Of a stretch of 64,000 nt of DNA, positions 1-11,500 are shown one piece after another. The notes under the pieces were generated by a model. It did not search any database, had not been told where the DNA came from, and saw nothing but the letters and a program-made list of their open reading frames with translations. Position numbers and translations under genes: made by a program. Position 1 is the first letter of the stretch. Each line of letters starts with the position of its first letter. This DNA comes from Xiphias gladius (lineage: Eukaryota > Chordata > Actinopteri > Istiophoriformes > Xiphiidae), in contig NC_053417.1 of the NCBI RefSeq assembly GCF_016859285.1, positions 26,358,206 to 26,422,205 of the forward strand, read 5' to 3'.

Positions 1-84
1 CCCCGTGTGCCCCCCCCCCCAGATTAGATCGCTGATCTGACTCTGACTCTGTGATAAATTAGGGATAAAGATAGTACTGGTATC

Positions 85-583
85 CAGTGGTGGAAATGGA
101 GCTCTGTACATTTAATGAGGCATTGGTGCTTTCCTTGCACTTTATGCAGCTTTAGTCTTATACTCTACACTAAATTTCTGGGAAAAAATACCGTTCTTTT
201 CACTCCACCGCTTTTATTTACCAGCCTTAGTTGCTTTGCGGATTAAGGTTGTACATGCAAAACATGTGATTAGTCCATAAAATAGAAATTACCATTATGC
301 ATTAAACTACTCAACAGCAGCGGAATGCTATTAACACATAAGTGCGTCAGTATCCATCATCCAACAGTATAATATATTGTATAATAATATAACATTCACA
401 GCAGACATTTTTCTTTATAATAAATACTTTTACTTCTGCTTCTTTAAGCAAACTTAGCTAATTATACTATACTCTCTTAAAAAAGATTTTGACGCAGATC
501 TTTTACCGGTAATAGAGTATTTTTACACTGTGCTATTACTACTTTTGCTTAAATGAAAGATTTGAATACTAAGTCCACCACTG
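85..583. repeat. dispersed TIR repeat, family A (full-length-like copy)
   Basis: The segment opens with cagtggtggaa and closes with its inverted counterpart, tccaccactg. The interior has the family A hallmarks: tracts of alternating ttactt/aagta words and 'taataaatacttttactt'. This is a short non-autonomous DNA-transposon-like element common in fish genomes. No coding capacity is seen. Confidence 0.6.
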
Positions 584-599
584 CCGGTCTTGGATCAGT

Positions 600-1610
600 A
601 CTTGGCAGAGACTCAGAGTTGAGTCATCGAGGGGGGGGGGGGAATTCAGATTGGTGCATCCGTTGCCCTCCTCGGGCGTCTATGCTGATGCTGCTCCTGT
701 AATACGCCCGGGCAGCAGAGCTGAAGTGTCTAAACGATCCCCCCACCGAAACTTCCACGAGCGTCGGCACCTCGGGTTCGCAGCTGGTAAACAAAGCTGC
801 GAACAGCAGAGGAGGGGAAACTGCCTCGGTGTCGTTTATCAGGAAGCCGAGACAAGGCAATTAGGGAAACATCAGAGGCACAAGTCAAGGGGTCACTTTA
901 ATCTGCAGTTTACAGGGAAGGAAGCTGCCTCACTGCCTCGCCGTTTCTCACACTCTGCATTCTCCTCCGTAGCAACACTTCCCACAAAATCCCCTGTCAG
1001 ATTGATCTCGATTGATTTTTCACACTCTGCTTGTTACAGATATGGATTTGCTTTAAGCTTAACCCTCGATTCGAGATGCAGAGCCACGCCTCGGCTATCG
1101 CGCCGCCGTTTCCTTACACATACACGTACTGCACTCTGTGTATGGCGCTGCGCTCTATTGTTTGTGATGACGGCGAAGGGCGTCGTGACAGCAGCCCGGT
1201 GGGTCGTCGACGGACTTTTGACCACCACAGGAGCAGGGCAGCAAGTTCGGTCTGCTCACACTCCTCAGTGACACAGAAAGACTAAACGTCGGGATTTTTT
1301 CCAGCAGAGATTAGCATGACACACCAGAGGAATAAACTGTTCCGCAAGTGTACGTGATGTATGATTGGTGGTACATTGTGTGGGAGGGTTATTTTATGAT
1401 GATGCCGTGAGGGGGGGGAGGGTTGGTGCTAAATGCTAACGAGCAGATCTATGAGGAGGGCAGAGCATCCTGCTTTTTTTTCCCTTGAATTTGTGAGATG
1501 AAGATTTCATGTCTTCCTCAGCTGGTCGTCAAAATTATGTTTAATGTACTGGAAACCCCGAATTCCTCACCTCATCCTTCTCTCGTTCTCTTCCCCTTTT
1601 CATCCTCCAG
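600..1610. other. non-coding stretch left of the first exon
   Basis: This is intronic sequence of the unidentified left-edge gene. It has a G-run at 631-643 and a moderately CpG-containing part at 660-1240. Open frames of 206 aa (+) and 78 aa (-) cross it, but neither has protein-like composition, splice context or a recognisable family. I see no supported exon here. Confidence 0.4.
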
Positions 1611-3495
1611 CGCCTCCAACTCCTTTTCGACACAACTTCTTCGTGATCCCCATCACCTACAGCTCTGGTTCTCTTTGGTCCGATGTACGCCAACGACCGT
1701 GTCAGGTGAGTTCAAGTGCCGCTCCATTGACACCACCCGCCATGTTCTAAATATGATCTTTTGAATGGATTTTAAAATGGATGTTAACACTATAGGTAAT
1801 ATAAAACTGCATGTTTTATATTACACTCTTTTTTCCATACAATCTGTTTTAATTATTTCCATCACTTTTCCATTACCTTTTTAAAATTTTTATCTGTTAC
1901 TTTTAGCTATTTCAACCATCTATCTATTATTTAACTAACAATTTCAACCATTTATCCATTACTTTTAGACAACAATTTACAGATTAGCCATTATTTTAAA
2001 CTATCCTATTTCAACAGTTTTTAACTGTATATTTTTTAACAGTTTATCCATTAGTTTTAGCTACCTATTTCAACTGTTTATCCACTACTTTCAACAATCT
2101 ATCTTAACCATTTATCCATTACGTTTAGCTACATATTTCAACTTATCCACTGGCTAACTATTTCTCCATCACTTCTAGCTAACTATGTGAACTGTTTATG
2201 CATTGCTTTTAGCTACCTATTTCTACTCCATCACATTTAGCTAACTGTCTGCACCGTTTATTCATTACTTTTAGCTAACTGTTTATTAATTATTATAGCT
2301 AACTACTTGAACTGTTTATCCATTACTTAGCTATCAACTTCAACTGATGATCTATCACTTTTAACTGTTTATCCACTACTATCGCTACTTACTTCATCTG
2401 TTTATCGATTAGCCTACTTTTAGCTAACTGTTTATCCATCATCTATTTGAACTGTTTCTCCATTGCTTTTAGCTCACTTTGAACTGTTTATGCATTACTA
2501 TAGCTACCTATTTCAACTGTTAATCAGTTACTCTTAGCTACTATTATTTGCGCTGTTTATTAATTACTTTTAGCTAACTATTTTAACTGTTTAGCCATTG
2601 CTTTTAGTTATGTATACTTCAACTGATCAGTAATAACGTTTATCTCACTATTTCATCTGCCTGTAAATGACTTTTAACTAGTTATTTTTTCAGTTTATTC
2701 ATTGATAGCTCACTTTTTCAACTTTTTTGCTTACTTGCTAAGTAGCGTCCAGAATAAAAGCCTAAAACATGATATAAGAAGCAGTGGTGGAATGTAGCCA
2801 AGTACATTTACTCAAGTACTGTAACTTTTTACTTTACTTGTATATTTCAGTTTTACTTTATACTTGTACTCCACTACATTTCAGAGGGAAATAGCTTCCT
2901 TTTTACTGCACTACATTAATCTTGCAGCTGGAGTAACTGGTTACTTACAAAACCCATGATCTGATGCATTGTAATAGATTAAACTACCCAAAAGCATATG
3001 AAGCCGTTAAAATGAGCTCAACCAGCTACTTCAATGCATCGAAAACAATGATCCAATGATATATTAATATAATAATGATGGAATAATAATAATGTGGAAT
3101 TTCTACTTTTTACTTACTTCCACCTCTGGTAAAAAGAAATTATTTAAAAATTTAAATCTGACTCCCAAAATCAGATGGGGCCTAATTTTGTGATTTTAAC
3201 TCACATGGAGGCAGAGGTATTAAAAAATTAATTACTATCAAATTAAATTATTAATGTGAAATACCACTTCAAGACTCTGAATAATTCCCCGCATCACCTG
3301 TACTGCCCTTCCATTTTCAAGGACTAGCAACACGCATCTCTGCTCTGTTTCACTATTGATACGTCATATTGACCTGTTTGTCTCCCCTCACTGATGAGAA
3401 TGATTTGCTTTCCTGTTTGTCCTCGCAGAGCTGTGAGAAGAATCTAGATCCAGATAAAGACCCGTCAAACCCACTGAGGGTTTATCCTCAGTGAA
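1611..3495 (+). CDS. 3' end of an unidentified gene (two terminal coding exons, partial)
   Basis: Two exons at about 1611-1706 and 3430-3495 read together as one phase-0 joined frame. The first follows a strong polypyrimidine tract and ends at a consensus donor (cag|gtgagt). The second follows ctcgcag and runs into a TGA. The predicted C-terminal peptide is about 53 residues and contains FRHNFFVIPITYSSG, then WSDVRQRPCQ joined to SCEKNLDPDK, and ends RVYPQ. The intron (1707-3429) holds a degenerate minisatellite and a dispersed repeat. Earlier exons must lie left of the window. I do not recognise the family. In human the gene tail-to-tail with TSPAN31 is CDK4, but this C-terminus does not look like CDK4 as I know it. 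The exon structure is convincing; the identity is open. Confidence 0.45.
1850..2740. repeat. degenerate ~34-38 bp minisatellite
   Basis: About 0.9 kb is built from diverged copies of a unit that includes 'aactgtttatccattac' followed by 'ttttagctaact'. More than 20 partial or full copies can be followed by eye, some shortened. It lies inside the last intron of the unidentified left-edge gene. Confidence 0.75.
2782..3128. repeat. dispersed TIR repeat, family A (copy without internal module)
   Basis: It starts cagtggtggaatg, continues with 'aagtacatttactcaagtac' and 'actccactacatttcagag', and ends ttccacctctg. This copy reads straight through 'attaaactaccc' where other copies carry a second element, so it acts as the empty-site reference for the composite copies at 3570-4331, 20901-21824 and 23851-24606. 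Confidence 0.7.
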
Positions 3496-3569
3496 AGCCC
3501 CACACTGGAAAAACAGTTTTTTTTTAATTGTTTTTTTCTTCTTTCCTACCACATTATTCCTCTCACTAC

Positions 3570-4331
3570 CCCTATATTTCCGTTTTATGCTACTTTATAA
3601 ATCTACTCCACTACATTTCAGTGGGAAATATTGTACCCTTTAGTCTTCTACATTTATCTTACAGCTGTAATGATCAAGGTTTTACATTAATACAATTTTA
3701 TAAAAATACTCTGCAGGTGTACACATCTAACCAGTGGTTCCCAACATTTTTGTGTCTGGTTGGGGTCTCTTGTCGTATTTATGATGTCTATGAGTTAGTG
3801 GCCGTTCCACCAAAGAGATGGTTTCATTTAAGTGATTTAGGCTTAATGAGGTAAAATTAACCAATATTTCATTAAAACCTCAGGTGACAAAAAAGTCCCG
3901 GAAAAACAAAACAAAAAAACAAAAAACAAAACAAATTCCCACTCTCCCATTAATCATCTCATGACCCCTCACATTCATGTGGTGACTCTTTGGAAGGGCT
4001 GGACCCCTAGGTTGGCAACCACTGGAATAAACTATCTAACTGTATATAAAGTAGTTAAAATGAGCTCCACCCCGACCAGCTACAAAGTGTTAACCACCTA
4101 ACAATGTCATACACTGTATAGGTCACAGGGGACATTTTTCTTCAGAACAAGTGCTTTTACTTTTGATTTGAAGTCCTTTTGTACAGTGTAAAGATAAATT
4201 TGGCTGATAATACTTCTGTACTCTAAATGAGTCAGATTTTAAACGCAGGACTTACTCGTTATGGGGAAGTTTTACATCGCGGTGCTGATGATTTTACTGA
4301 AGTACAGAGTCTGAATATTTCTTCCACCACT
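3570..4331. repeat. dispersed TIR repeat, family A, composite copy
   Basis: The family A body ('actccactacatttcagtgg') is interrupted at 3731-4025 by a module bounded by ccagtggttcccaac and its inverted counterpart gttggcaaccactgg. After the module family A resumes with 'taaactatctaactg' and 'aaaatgagctcca', and ends cttccaccac. Confidence 0.65.
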
Positions 4332-5960
4332 TTATTATTTCTCTGAATTTGTAAGTAGTTGAGAAAGATGAAACTCTAAGACTGAAGATCTGTGGATATA
4401 TTTAAAATTAAAAAAAAAAAAGCAGTAATCATCCCCATAACATACCTAAATATGGGCCTCAATTTTATTTGTGGAAGTCAATAAGCCAAATTTATTGATT
4501 TCATCTGTTTATTACAAATTTTTGGGGGCATAAAAGCCAAATTTGCAACATTTGGAACCCAATCAAAATTTTTAGATCAACTTCGAGACACACAAAATAA
4601 TTCAATACCACTATACAAAATAACAGCAGCTTTTACTGAATCAGATTGATTGTACTTCCCATGTTGTACTATTAATTATTATTTATTAATGGCTTGTAGG
4701 GTTTATTTTCACTTTTGCGTTGTGAGTTTTTTGTCTGCCTGAGTTACTGTGTTTTTTTTTTTAACCTTTTATATGTTCCATTTTCAAAAAGCAAAATGAA
4801 ATATTCCAGTATAGCTGTGAGATACAGTATCTCATGTAAACTACCCAAGTAGCTTTTGAATGCAGGACTTTTACTTGTAACTGCATATTTTTACAGAGCA
4901 GCGTTGGTGGGGGTTTTTTTGTTTTTGTTTTCTTAAACTTTTTTTACTGGAAATAGCACTATTACAGGAAACAACTTATTGGTCCCTATTGATTCGAATG
5001 CTGCCTCATCATGCCCCATGCTGAAAAGCTATACATAATTAGTTCTGCCTATAGGACGAGCCCTTGTAAAAACCCATTCACCACAATGCGGTGATATAAG
5101 GGACCAAATGTTTTAAGCTCCTGCCTTCATGCGCTTGCAGAGCCCATGCTATATCTGTAAGAGGACAGATGGCCATCCCTGTTGGTGCGATTCTCCGCAG
5201 CTTCTCCGAGCTAATACACCCGGCATATGGACATGCATCACAGGGTGGGGACTGGCATTGGGCCCTCAGGAGAGCACGCTGACAGGACAGGGGATGTGGT
5301 GTGTGCTGCAAGTTTCCAAAATGCTGGTCCCCGGCCACCGGAAACACTCAAGACCCAAAAACCCTGACCAGGCACATTTCACTTACAGAAATGTTCCTGC
5401 GTCTGAGGAAAACGAACCCGCAGGTGCTCCCCGGCAGGGTGTATCCAACGCCAGAGATTGGGTCACGCCTTTCGTGTGTCACCGGTGATGGTGACAGTCT
5501 GCCACGGGCCATTAGGATGAGGTCAGAGGAGCAGTTTATCCTCATTTAGGAACACCTTGGCGGAAAGGTTTCGAGATGATTTCCTTGTGTGCTCTCACTA
5601 TTCCCCTATCAGGGTGTACTTGAGCTCTCCTTCTGCTCTCCCATCGCTGCCCCACACCCACCCACGCGTTACTGGACCCATCCCAGCTAGAGGGATTAAT
5701 GGCCTTCTGAAGGAATATCACTGGGGAAACAAAACCTACTGCTTGAGCAGATTAATTCTACAGCTGCCATTTCGATGCCATCCACCTTCAGCTTGGGTGC
5801 AATCAACCTGTATGACAATAGTCACTGAAAAAAGCATCTCTGTATGTAAATTCCCTGCTTGTCTTGAGGTATTTACCCATGTCAGAGAAGCGCTGAAATA
5901 ACAGTGAATGGTGGAGAAAGAAACTGCAGCTGCAGACTCTGCACTGCCATCATGTGGTAA
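4332..5960. other. intergenic stretch, partly repeat-like
   Basis: AT-rich sequence with family A scraps at about 4820-4900 is followed by a more GC-balanced block at about 5080-5560, open on both strands for about 90-120 codons. I find no domain, splice pattern or start context that supports a gene. The rest is plain non-coding DNA. Confidence 0.4.
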
Positions 5961-5967
5961 AAGGTGT

Positions 5968-6420
5968 ACAGGATTTCTGCAGGGTCCACCGAGACATTTT
6001 TAATACCACATGGGATGCAATTTTTACACCTGTTTCACAGTCATACCAGGGCGGACATCAATAAAACACCAGTAGGGATGATGACTCCTGAAATAAATGT
6101 CGATTTAGGTTTATTTCACATCATTGTCACCACTTCCTGGCATATTCCTAATAATGTAATTATTCGATCACTGAACATGACCTGGTCCTGGATAAGCAGC
6201 AGGATGTATTGATGAATGTAAACAAACGGGGAAAAAAAAAACAAAAAAACATTCATTTAAGTTTAGAGGACTGGGCCAGTTTTTGCTCAACAGTACTGCT
6301 TACAGCAGGCTAGAAAAATATATAAGACCTTTGTAAATATAATTTGAGACCCTTGCTTTTTTTTTTGCTTTTTTTTAAGGGAACATCAATCAATGCTTTT
6401 AAGACTTTTCAAGACCTGCC
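5968..6420. repeat. dispersed MITE-like repeat, family C
   Basis: It opens 'atttctgcaggg', continues with 'tttttaataccacat' and 'catattcctaataatgtaat', and closes 'aagacttttcaagacctgc'. Related copies lie in tspan31 intron 1. The two ends are imperfect inverted repeats around tctgcagg. There is no coding capacity. Confidence 0.55.
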
Positions 6421-8522
6421 CTACAAATCTGGCAACACAATTTCGAGATTATGTATCCAGGCCTCAAACTGTCCCCAAAATAAATTAATCTCAAAGTGAG
6501 GTTAGACATTAATACCATCATTACACCTTTAAGGTTGCGTTTTTAAGAGACATTACTGGATGTGTACTTAAACAATGACTCACTGAAAACAGTTCCCAAT
6601 TTGAGATTTTATTATGTGGAAAATTAAGTCTCAAAAATTCAAGATACATTTGAATAACAAGTGCACACAAATTCAAAGTGAGGTGTAATATATGGCGTAA
6701 TGCTTAACGCTTAAGATGTGTCAAAATGTTTGTTTACACCAACTCCAAACCAGCAGCAGGAAATCCATATCAGCGAAGTTGACAGGTTCAAGTAAGACAT
6801 GTAATTACGGTTTGTGTTAGTCCTTTAAGTTAAAAGCAATTCGAAAGAGAAAAAAAAAAAAAAACATCTTATAGAGAGAATTAGTGAGCAGTGATTTATC
6901 AACAGGAAAAGTCAAACATCGAGCAAGGCTTTAAAAATGTTATCATCAAAACTACAACATAACTTTAACCTAGTGTGCATCATCAACCTTAACTTAAATA
7001 GATCCTGAAAATATTTAACAAGTCTTTACAAAGCATTTAACACTGATGAACGAAAAGAGCTGATGGCAACGCAGAACACAATTATCCCGACAAAATAATT
7101 CCACAAAAGCATAGCTGTTTCAAAATATTAAAAAAGAAGCAAAATAATTGCAACCGAAAGCACATTTTCACAATTAACACTGTAAAAACAAAATTGGATT
7201 TGCAAGAAGCAGTTTTGTCCAAATTCACCCAATTATTTCAAATCAATCAGCACGTATTATTATTATTTTTTTTATTTTTTATTTTTATTTTTTTTTTACA
7301 CATTTTTGTGATTTCTTCCAGTTACACAGAGGTAATGATACGTACCTGAATCGACTTTTTTTTATTTTTATTTTTTATTTTTTTAACTACCATAATCTAT
7401 TCCAAGCAACATCACTGTGCGACACAAAGGAACATATTAAATACAGGAAGGGTGAATTATCGTGGCCCTTCGTAGACCTTAACTATGCAGGCAAACCTCT
7501 GAACTAGAGGGGCGTAGCACACATGGCAAAACCCATTGAAGGTGATTTCTGGGAACTACAGTATTTAAAGATTATTTACAACAACAAGGCTGCAGTCCGT
7601 TGGCATCCTCATATCGCTGACTGTTAAAAGTTAGTTGGCTCAGTTACAGTTCATAAATATTTGAACCCGAATGTCTAGTAACTACACTACCTAAAATCTA
7701 TTCTTGCATCCTAAACCTGTTAAATCCCGGCGTTTGTGGCATCTCGAAACCCCACCCCCACCCCACCCCCAAAAAAACAAACAAACAAAAAATCCACACA
7801 CATACACACACACACACACACACATACAATTTCAAAAACTACTTTACACCACATGTCCAGTACTTGCCTTCTTTCCCCCTCATTCAGCCGACGTTCTCAT
7901 CACAATGAACATGTTCGGATTTACAGTTTTACACGTCACTGATAGCACTGACCAGAGGGAATATATGCGTCATTAAGTGGTGGCACTACATTAGAAACAA
8001 GAGGAAAATTTCAATGTGCATACAAATGATCTGTTGGACACCGCACAGCCATTTGGTTGGGGCGTGGAATGAAATCAACGAAGAGGCCGTTTGACTGGGC
8101 AGGCGTAGGACACATGCAGAGATGTCTCATTGCTTGTTACATAGTTGGAAACTGAGCAGGCCGCAATCAGGAAATCTGGTATTCAAATCAAGGCTGGGTC
8201 GTGATACCAACAAGCCGCACTTCTTGGTATTACAAGTCATCCTTTCATACATAAGTATCCAGGTCTTCCAGCTTGAGCTCGGGCAAAAAATTCTGGACAG
8301 GTGACAGGTTGTTGTCGTTTCTCAGTCTCAGGTGAAGGCGACTGCGTTTTGTTTCTCAGTGTTTGTCAGGTGCCGTGTGCGCTCGTCCATTCTGTGGTGT
8401 TGTGGTCGGTGTGGCTCTGTATCATATGCCTGAGTGTCTGCCTCTAGATGTGCATTAATCTGCGTGTGCCAGTGTGCGTCTGAGACCGCACCTACGGCAC
8501 CGCGCTGCGTGCGTGGGACAGA
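6420..8522 (-). other. tspan31: probable tspan31 3' UTR and downstream DNA
   Basis: There is no open frame of note. Reading leftwards from the tspan31 stop, this is the likely 3' UTR. T/A-rich tracts at 7257-7390 contain TTTATT on the + strand, which is AATAAA on the gene strand, near 7271-7276, so a 3' end there would give a UTR of about 1.25 kb. A (CA)n microsatellite lies at 7795-7826. The UTR end is inferred only. Confidence 0.35.
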
Positions 8523-8597
8523 CTATAGGAAAGCACTTGGGTTTGCTCGTGGATCCTTCTGGTTTCTGTAGCGCACAGCGAGCCACACTCCGAGGAT
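8523..8597 (-). CDS. tspan31: tspan31 exon 6 (C-terminal)
   Basis: Codes [15 protein letters not shown] to RANPSAFL and stop, residues 189-212: the end of TM4 and the short cytoplasmic tail. The acceptor reads cacag|ATC on the gene strand. Confidence 0.95.
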   Translation of the reverse strand: MLGVWLAVRYRNQKDPRANPSAFL

Positions 8598-11500
8598 CTG
8601 TGATCGTGAAGGATTACACAGGTTAGACACGGTTCAGTATTATGCTCAAAGACACTTGGATATGGGGTTAGGAGAAGCAGCGAATCGAACCAGTCGGGGA
8701 TGGGAATCCTTTTGGATTCTCAAGATTTGATTCAACAATTCGGAATCACTCTCGAAACTGACTCTCAATTGAATTATCAGAAAAGGGGGGAAGTAGTTTT
8801 GGGATCTTCCTCCAGTGCACTGAATGTCATGTCATCAATTTGTGTTAATAAGCTGAAATGCAATATGAAACATCACTGGAAGATCAACAAATACAGCGGA
8901 GTGGAGGGTGAGAGTACACAGCCTTTTTCTTATTTTTAAAAAATGGAACTGCATTCATTTAGAAGTATGTTACAGTCCTCTCTCTGTCTGGGCGATGAGA
9001 GAAAAGTGTAATTAACTGACCAACATCACTAGACTGAACGTCTTTTGTAGAAACAGAAGTTGGTCTACATGTTCTGGGCAAAGAGGAAAGAAAGAGCAGT
9101 GCTCCGCTTTGCTGGTACTAATTTTAAGTTCCCACAAACTGAGATTGCCCTCTGTGCTGCAATGTTAACGCAGTACCGGGAAAACACACTGTTATACACA
9201 ACAACGAACGGACTTGGGTCTTTTGAAATGAGCAGAGGATGGACCTATGGCATAGCTGACGTGCGCCTCCTCAAAAAATGTAACTATACATTGGGGCCAC
9301 GGCGTAGGCTGAGAAACCACGTGGGGACTGCAAGAACTGTGACTGGGTGCTTGTGTCCCCCCCCCCTCCGATATGCTTCTGATACCAGGGGAGTTTGTTG
9401 AGAGTGAAGACCACACAAAGAACTCAGTGGTCTTTTCCTTTTCAGCAACCAACATCTAACAGCGTGACTACGCTGCGAACCTGCCCGCTTGCACGGCGCT
9501 GGTCTCTTATTCAGTAACGAGACAGAGCGACTCCAGTTCTGTAAATCTTTTTGTGTACCTCACCGTCAATCTGCATCAGTACTCAGTTTATCAACAGGCT
9601 AAACTACAAATCAAAACCTGCATCGTGGGTACGCATGGCGGGACTCCCGCTAACCCCTTGCGCAGAGTGTAAATCCAGCGTGTGCTGCGCTGCACCCTCA
9701 CAGTTGGGTTCTGCCCTTTTCATTTCCAAATATAATGTTATTAACAACGGACAACAAACAAAATCTGCGATTCAGAATCATTGAAGATAAGAATCACAAT
9801 CTTTAGATGAACCCCACCTAAAGAAAAAACAACAAAAACAAACAAATTTGTGTTTACTGGACAAAAAAATGGTGGGAAAATCCCTATTTGATATTGATTA
9901 TGATTTTGTTATCCACCAAGTGGACTGTCTGTGGGCACATCCGTCAGTCCATTCGGTGTACAACATTACGCTAAACCCACGGACTCTTAAGACTTGTTGC
10001 TGAATGATTAAATGGGCGAATGATAGAAAGACTCAGGTTTGAGGACCGGACACTCACCTCTGTGAAGCTGAAGAAGAGTCCGACGCCCCCGAGGATCTTA
10101 AGAGCCTCTGTTGCGTGATTCAGCATCTTATCCCCACAGGTGAAACAGATATTGTCCTTTTTGCATAACTGGAGTGAAAGACAAATAAAAGAAGAGAAGG
10201 TCTTTAGTCTCGAGCAGAATGAGTCAACTGTTTGTGAGCCAAGCCAGTATTAGCTACCAAAGTCTATTCTGAGAACTACAGAGGGTGGCCTACTTTTAAC
10301 TGATTCTGGTTAAGGGAAACACTGTGCAGCTGGAAACACGGTGCAAAAGTGTGATGTTTATGTGACGCAAGTGAACGGTTGAAAATTTTAGTTAAAGCCC
10401 ATATGATCTGAATGACACAGACACAAAATACAGATAATTCTGCGGCAGTTCAAGTGTGCAACTGTGCTCATGTGCCTGCCTCAAGCAGGATTTCCATTAA
10501 GGAAAACAGTGTTTTTCTTCTACTGAAGGATGTAGTGACGAAAAACGTGTTATTTAAGACTTACCGCTGGGCAGTTTTGGAAATCCTGTTCAAAATGTGT
10601 CCGGCTGCTGGTCACATTGAGCAGCCCACAGCAGTTCAGCTGGCTCTCCAGGTCTGTCTTGGTCTTGTTTTCCAATATTCCCCAGGCAGAGTTCAGAAGT
10701 GCCTCCTGGAAAAGCAAATAAGGCAGACGAAAAAAAAATTTATAATAAACTGGCGCCTACCTCCTATAGTAACATGAACGTATTTGGATGAATGTTAACA
10801 TGAATGCAGCGTAGGAGAGTTCGCTCACTTGCTGCCCGCGGTTCATCGCCAAGCAGGAACAGGAAACTCCAAATTGGAACAGGAAAACGATGAATAGAAT
10901 CACCATGTACTTGGAGCGAGAGGTCAAAGAAAACAACAGCGCAGCAACACAAAAGAAAAAGACGCATTCACAACAACACGCCTACATTTTCAAACCGCTG
11001 TTTCATACTACATTGCAACTTGGAGCTGGGCAATATGACAATATGCGAAAAGTATTATCACAATATTTTTTTATTCACATTGATCGATATGGATAATTAT
11101 CAATATATACATTTAATACCACTGATGAAGAGGGAAAGGCCTTCAACATGTTTGTCAGACCTTGAGTGCAAAAATAACATTTACAAGAAAACTTAGAAGG
11201 CACCTTTTAATTTCAGGTTCGAGGGGTATATTCAGTTTAGGGGTGAATCCTGCATAGATCAAATAAAGGGTTGTTATGGGTCTAAACGATCGTTTAATTC
11301 TGAATCAATAAATTCATACTCTCCGCAACCGACACGTGGTGTAACACTCACGCAGAAACAAGGCAAAAGCAACAATGTCACACAAAAGGTCGACATTTTA
11401 TGCTACGAGGGAGAGAACACTACAAAGACGTCGTAAAACGGGAGGTGTGGCACTTCCAAATGTCCCATTTTATGACTGGTCAGTAAACATAACGTCATTG

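Noticed and set aside
651-1271. 206-codon open frame on the + strand
   Set aside because: Arginine/serine-rich random composition, no domain, no splice context; the opposite strand is open too.
5078-5560. Block open on both strands, considered as an unannotated exon set
   Set aside because: No consistent splice sites, no domain and no clear codon bias; left as unexplained non-coding DNA.
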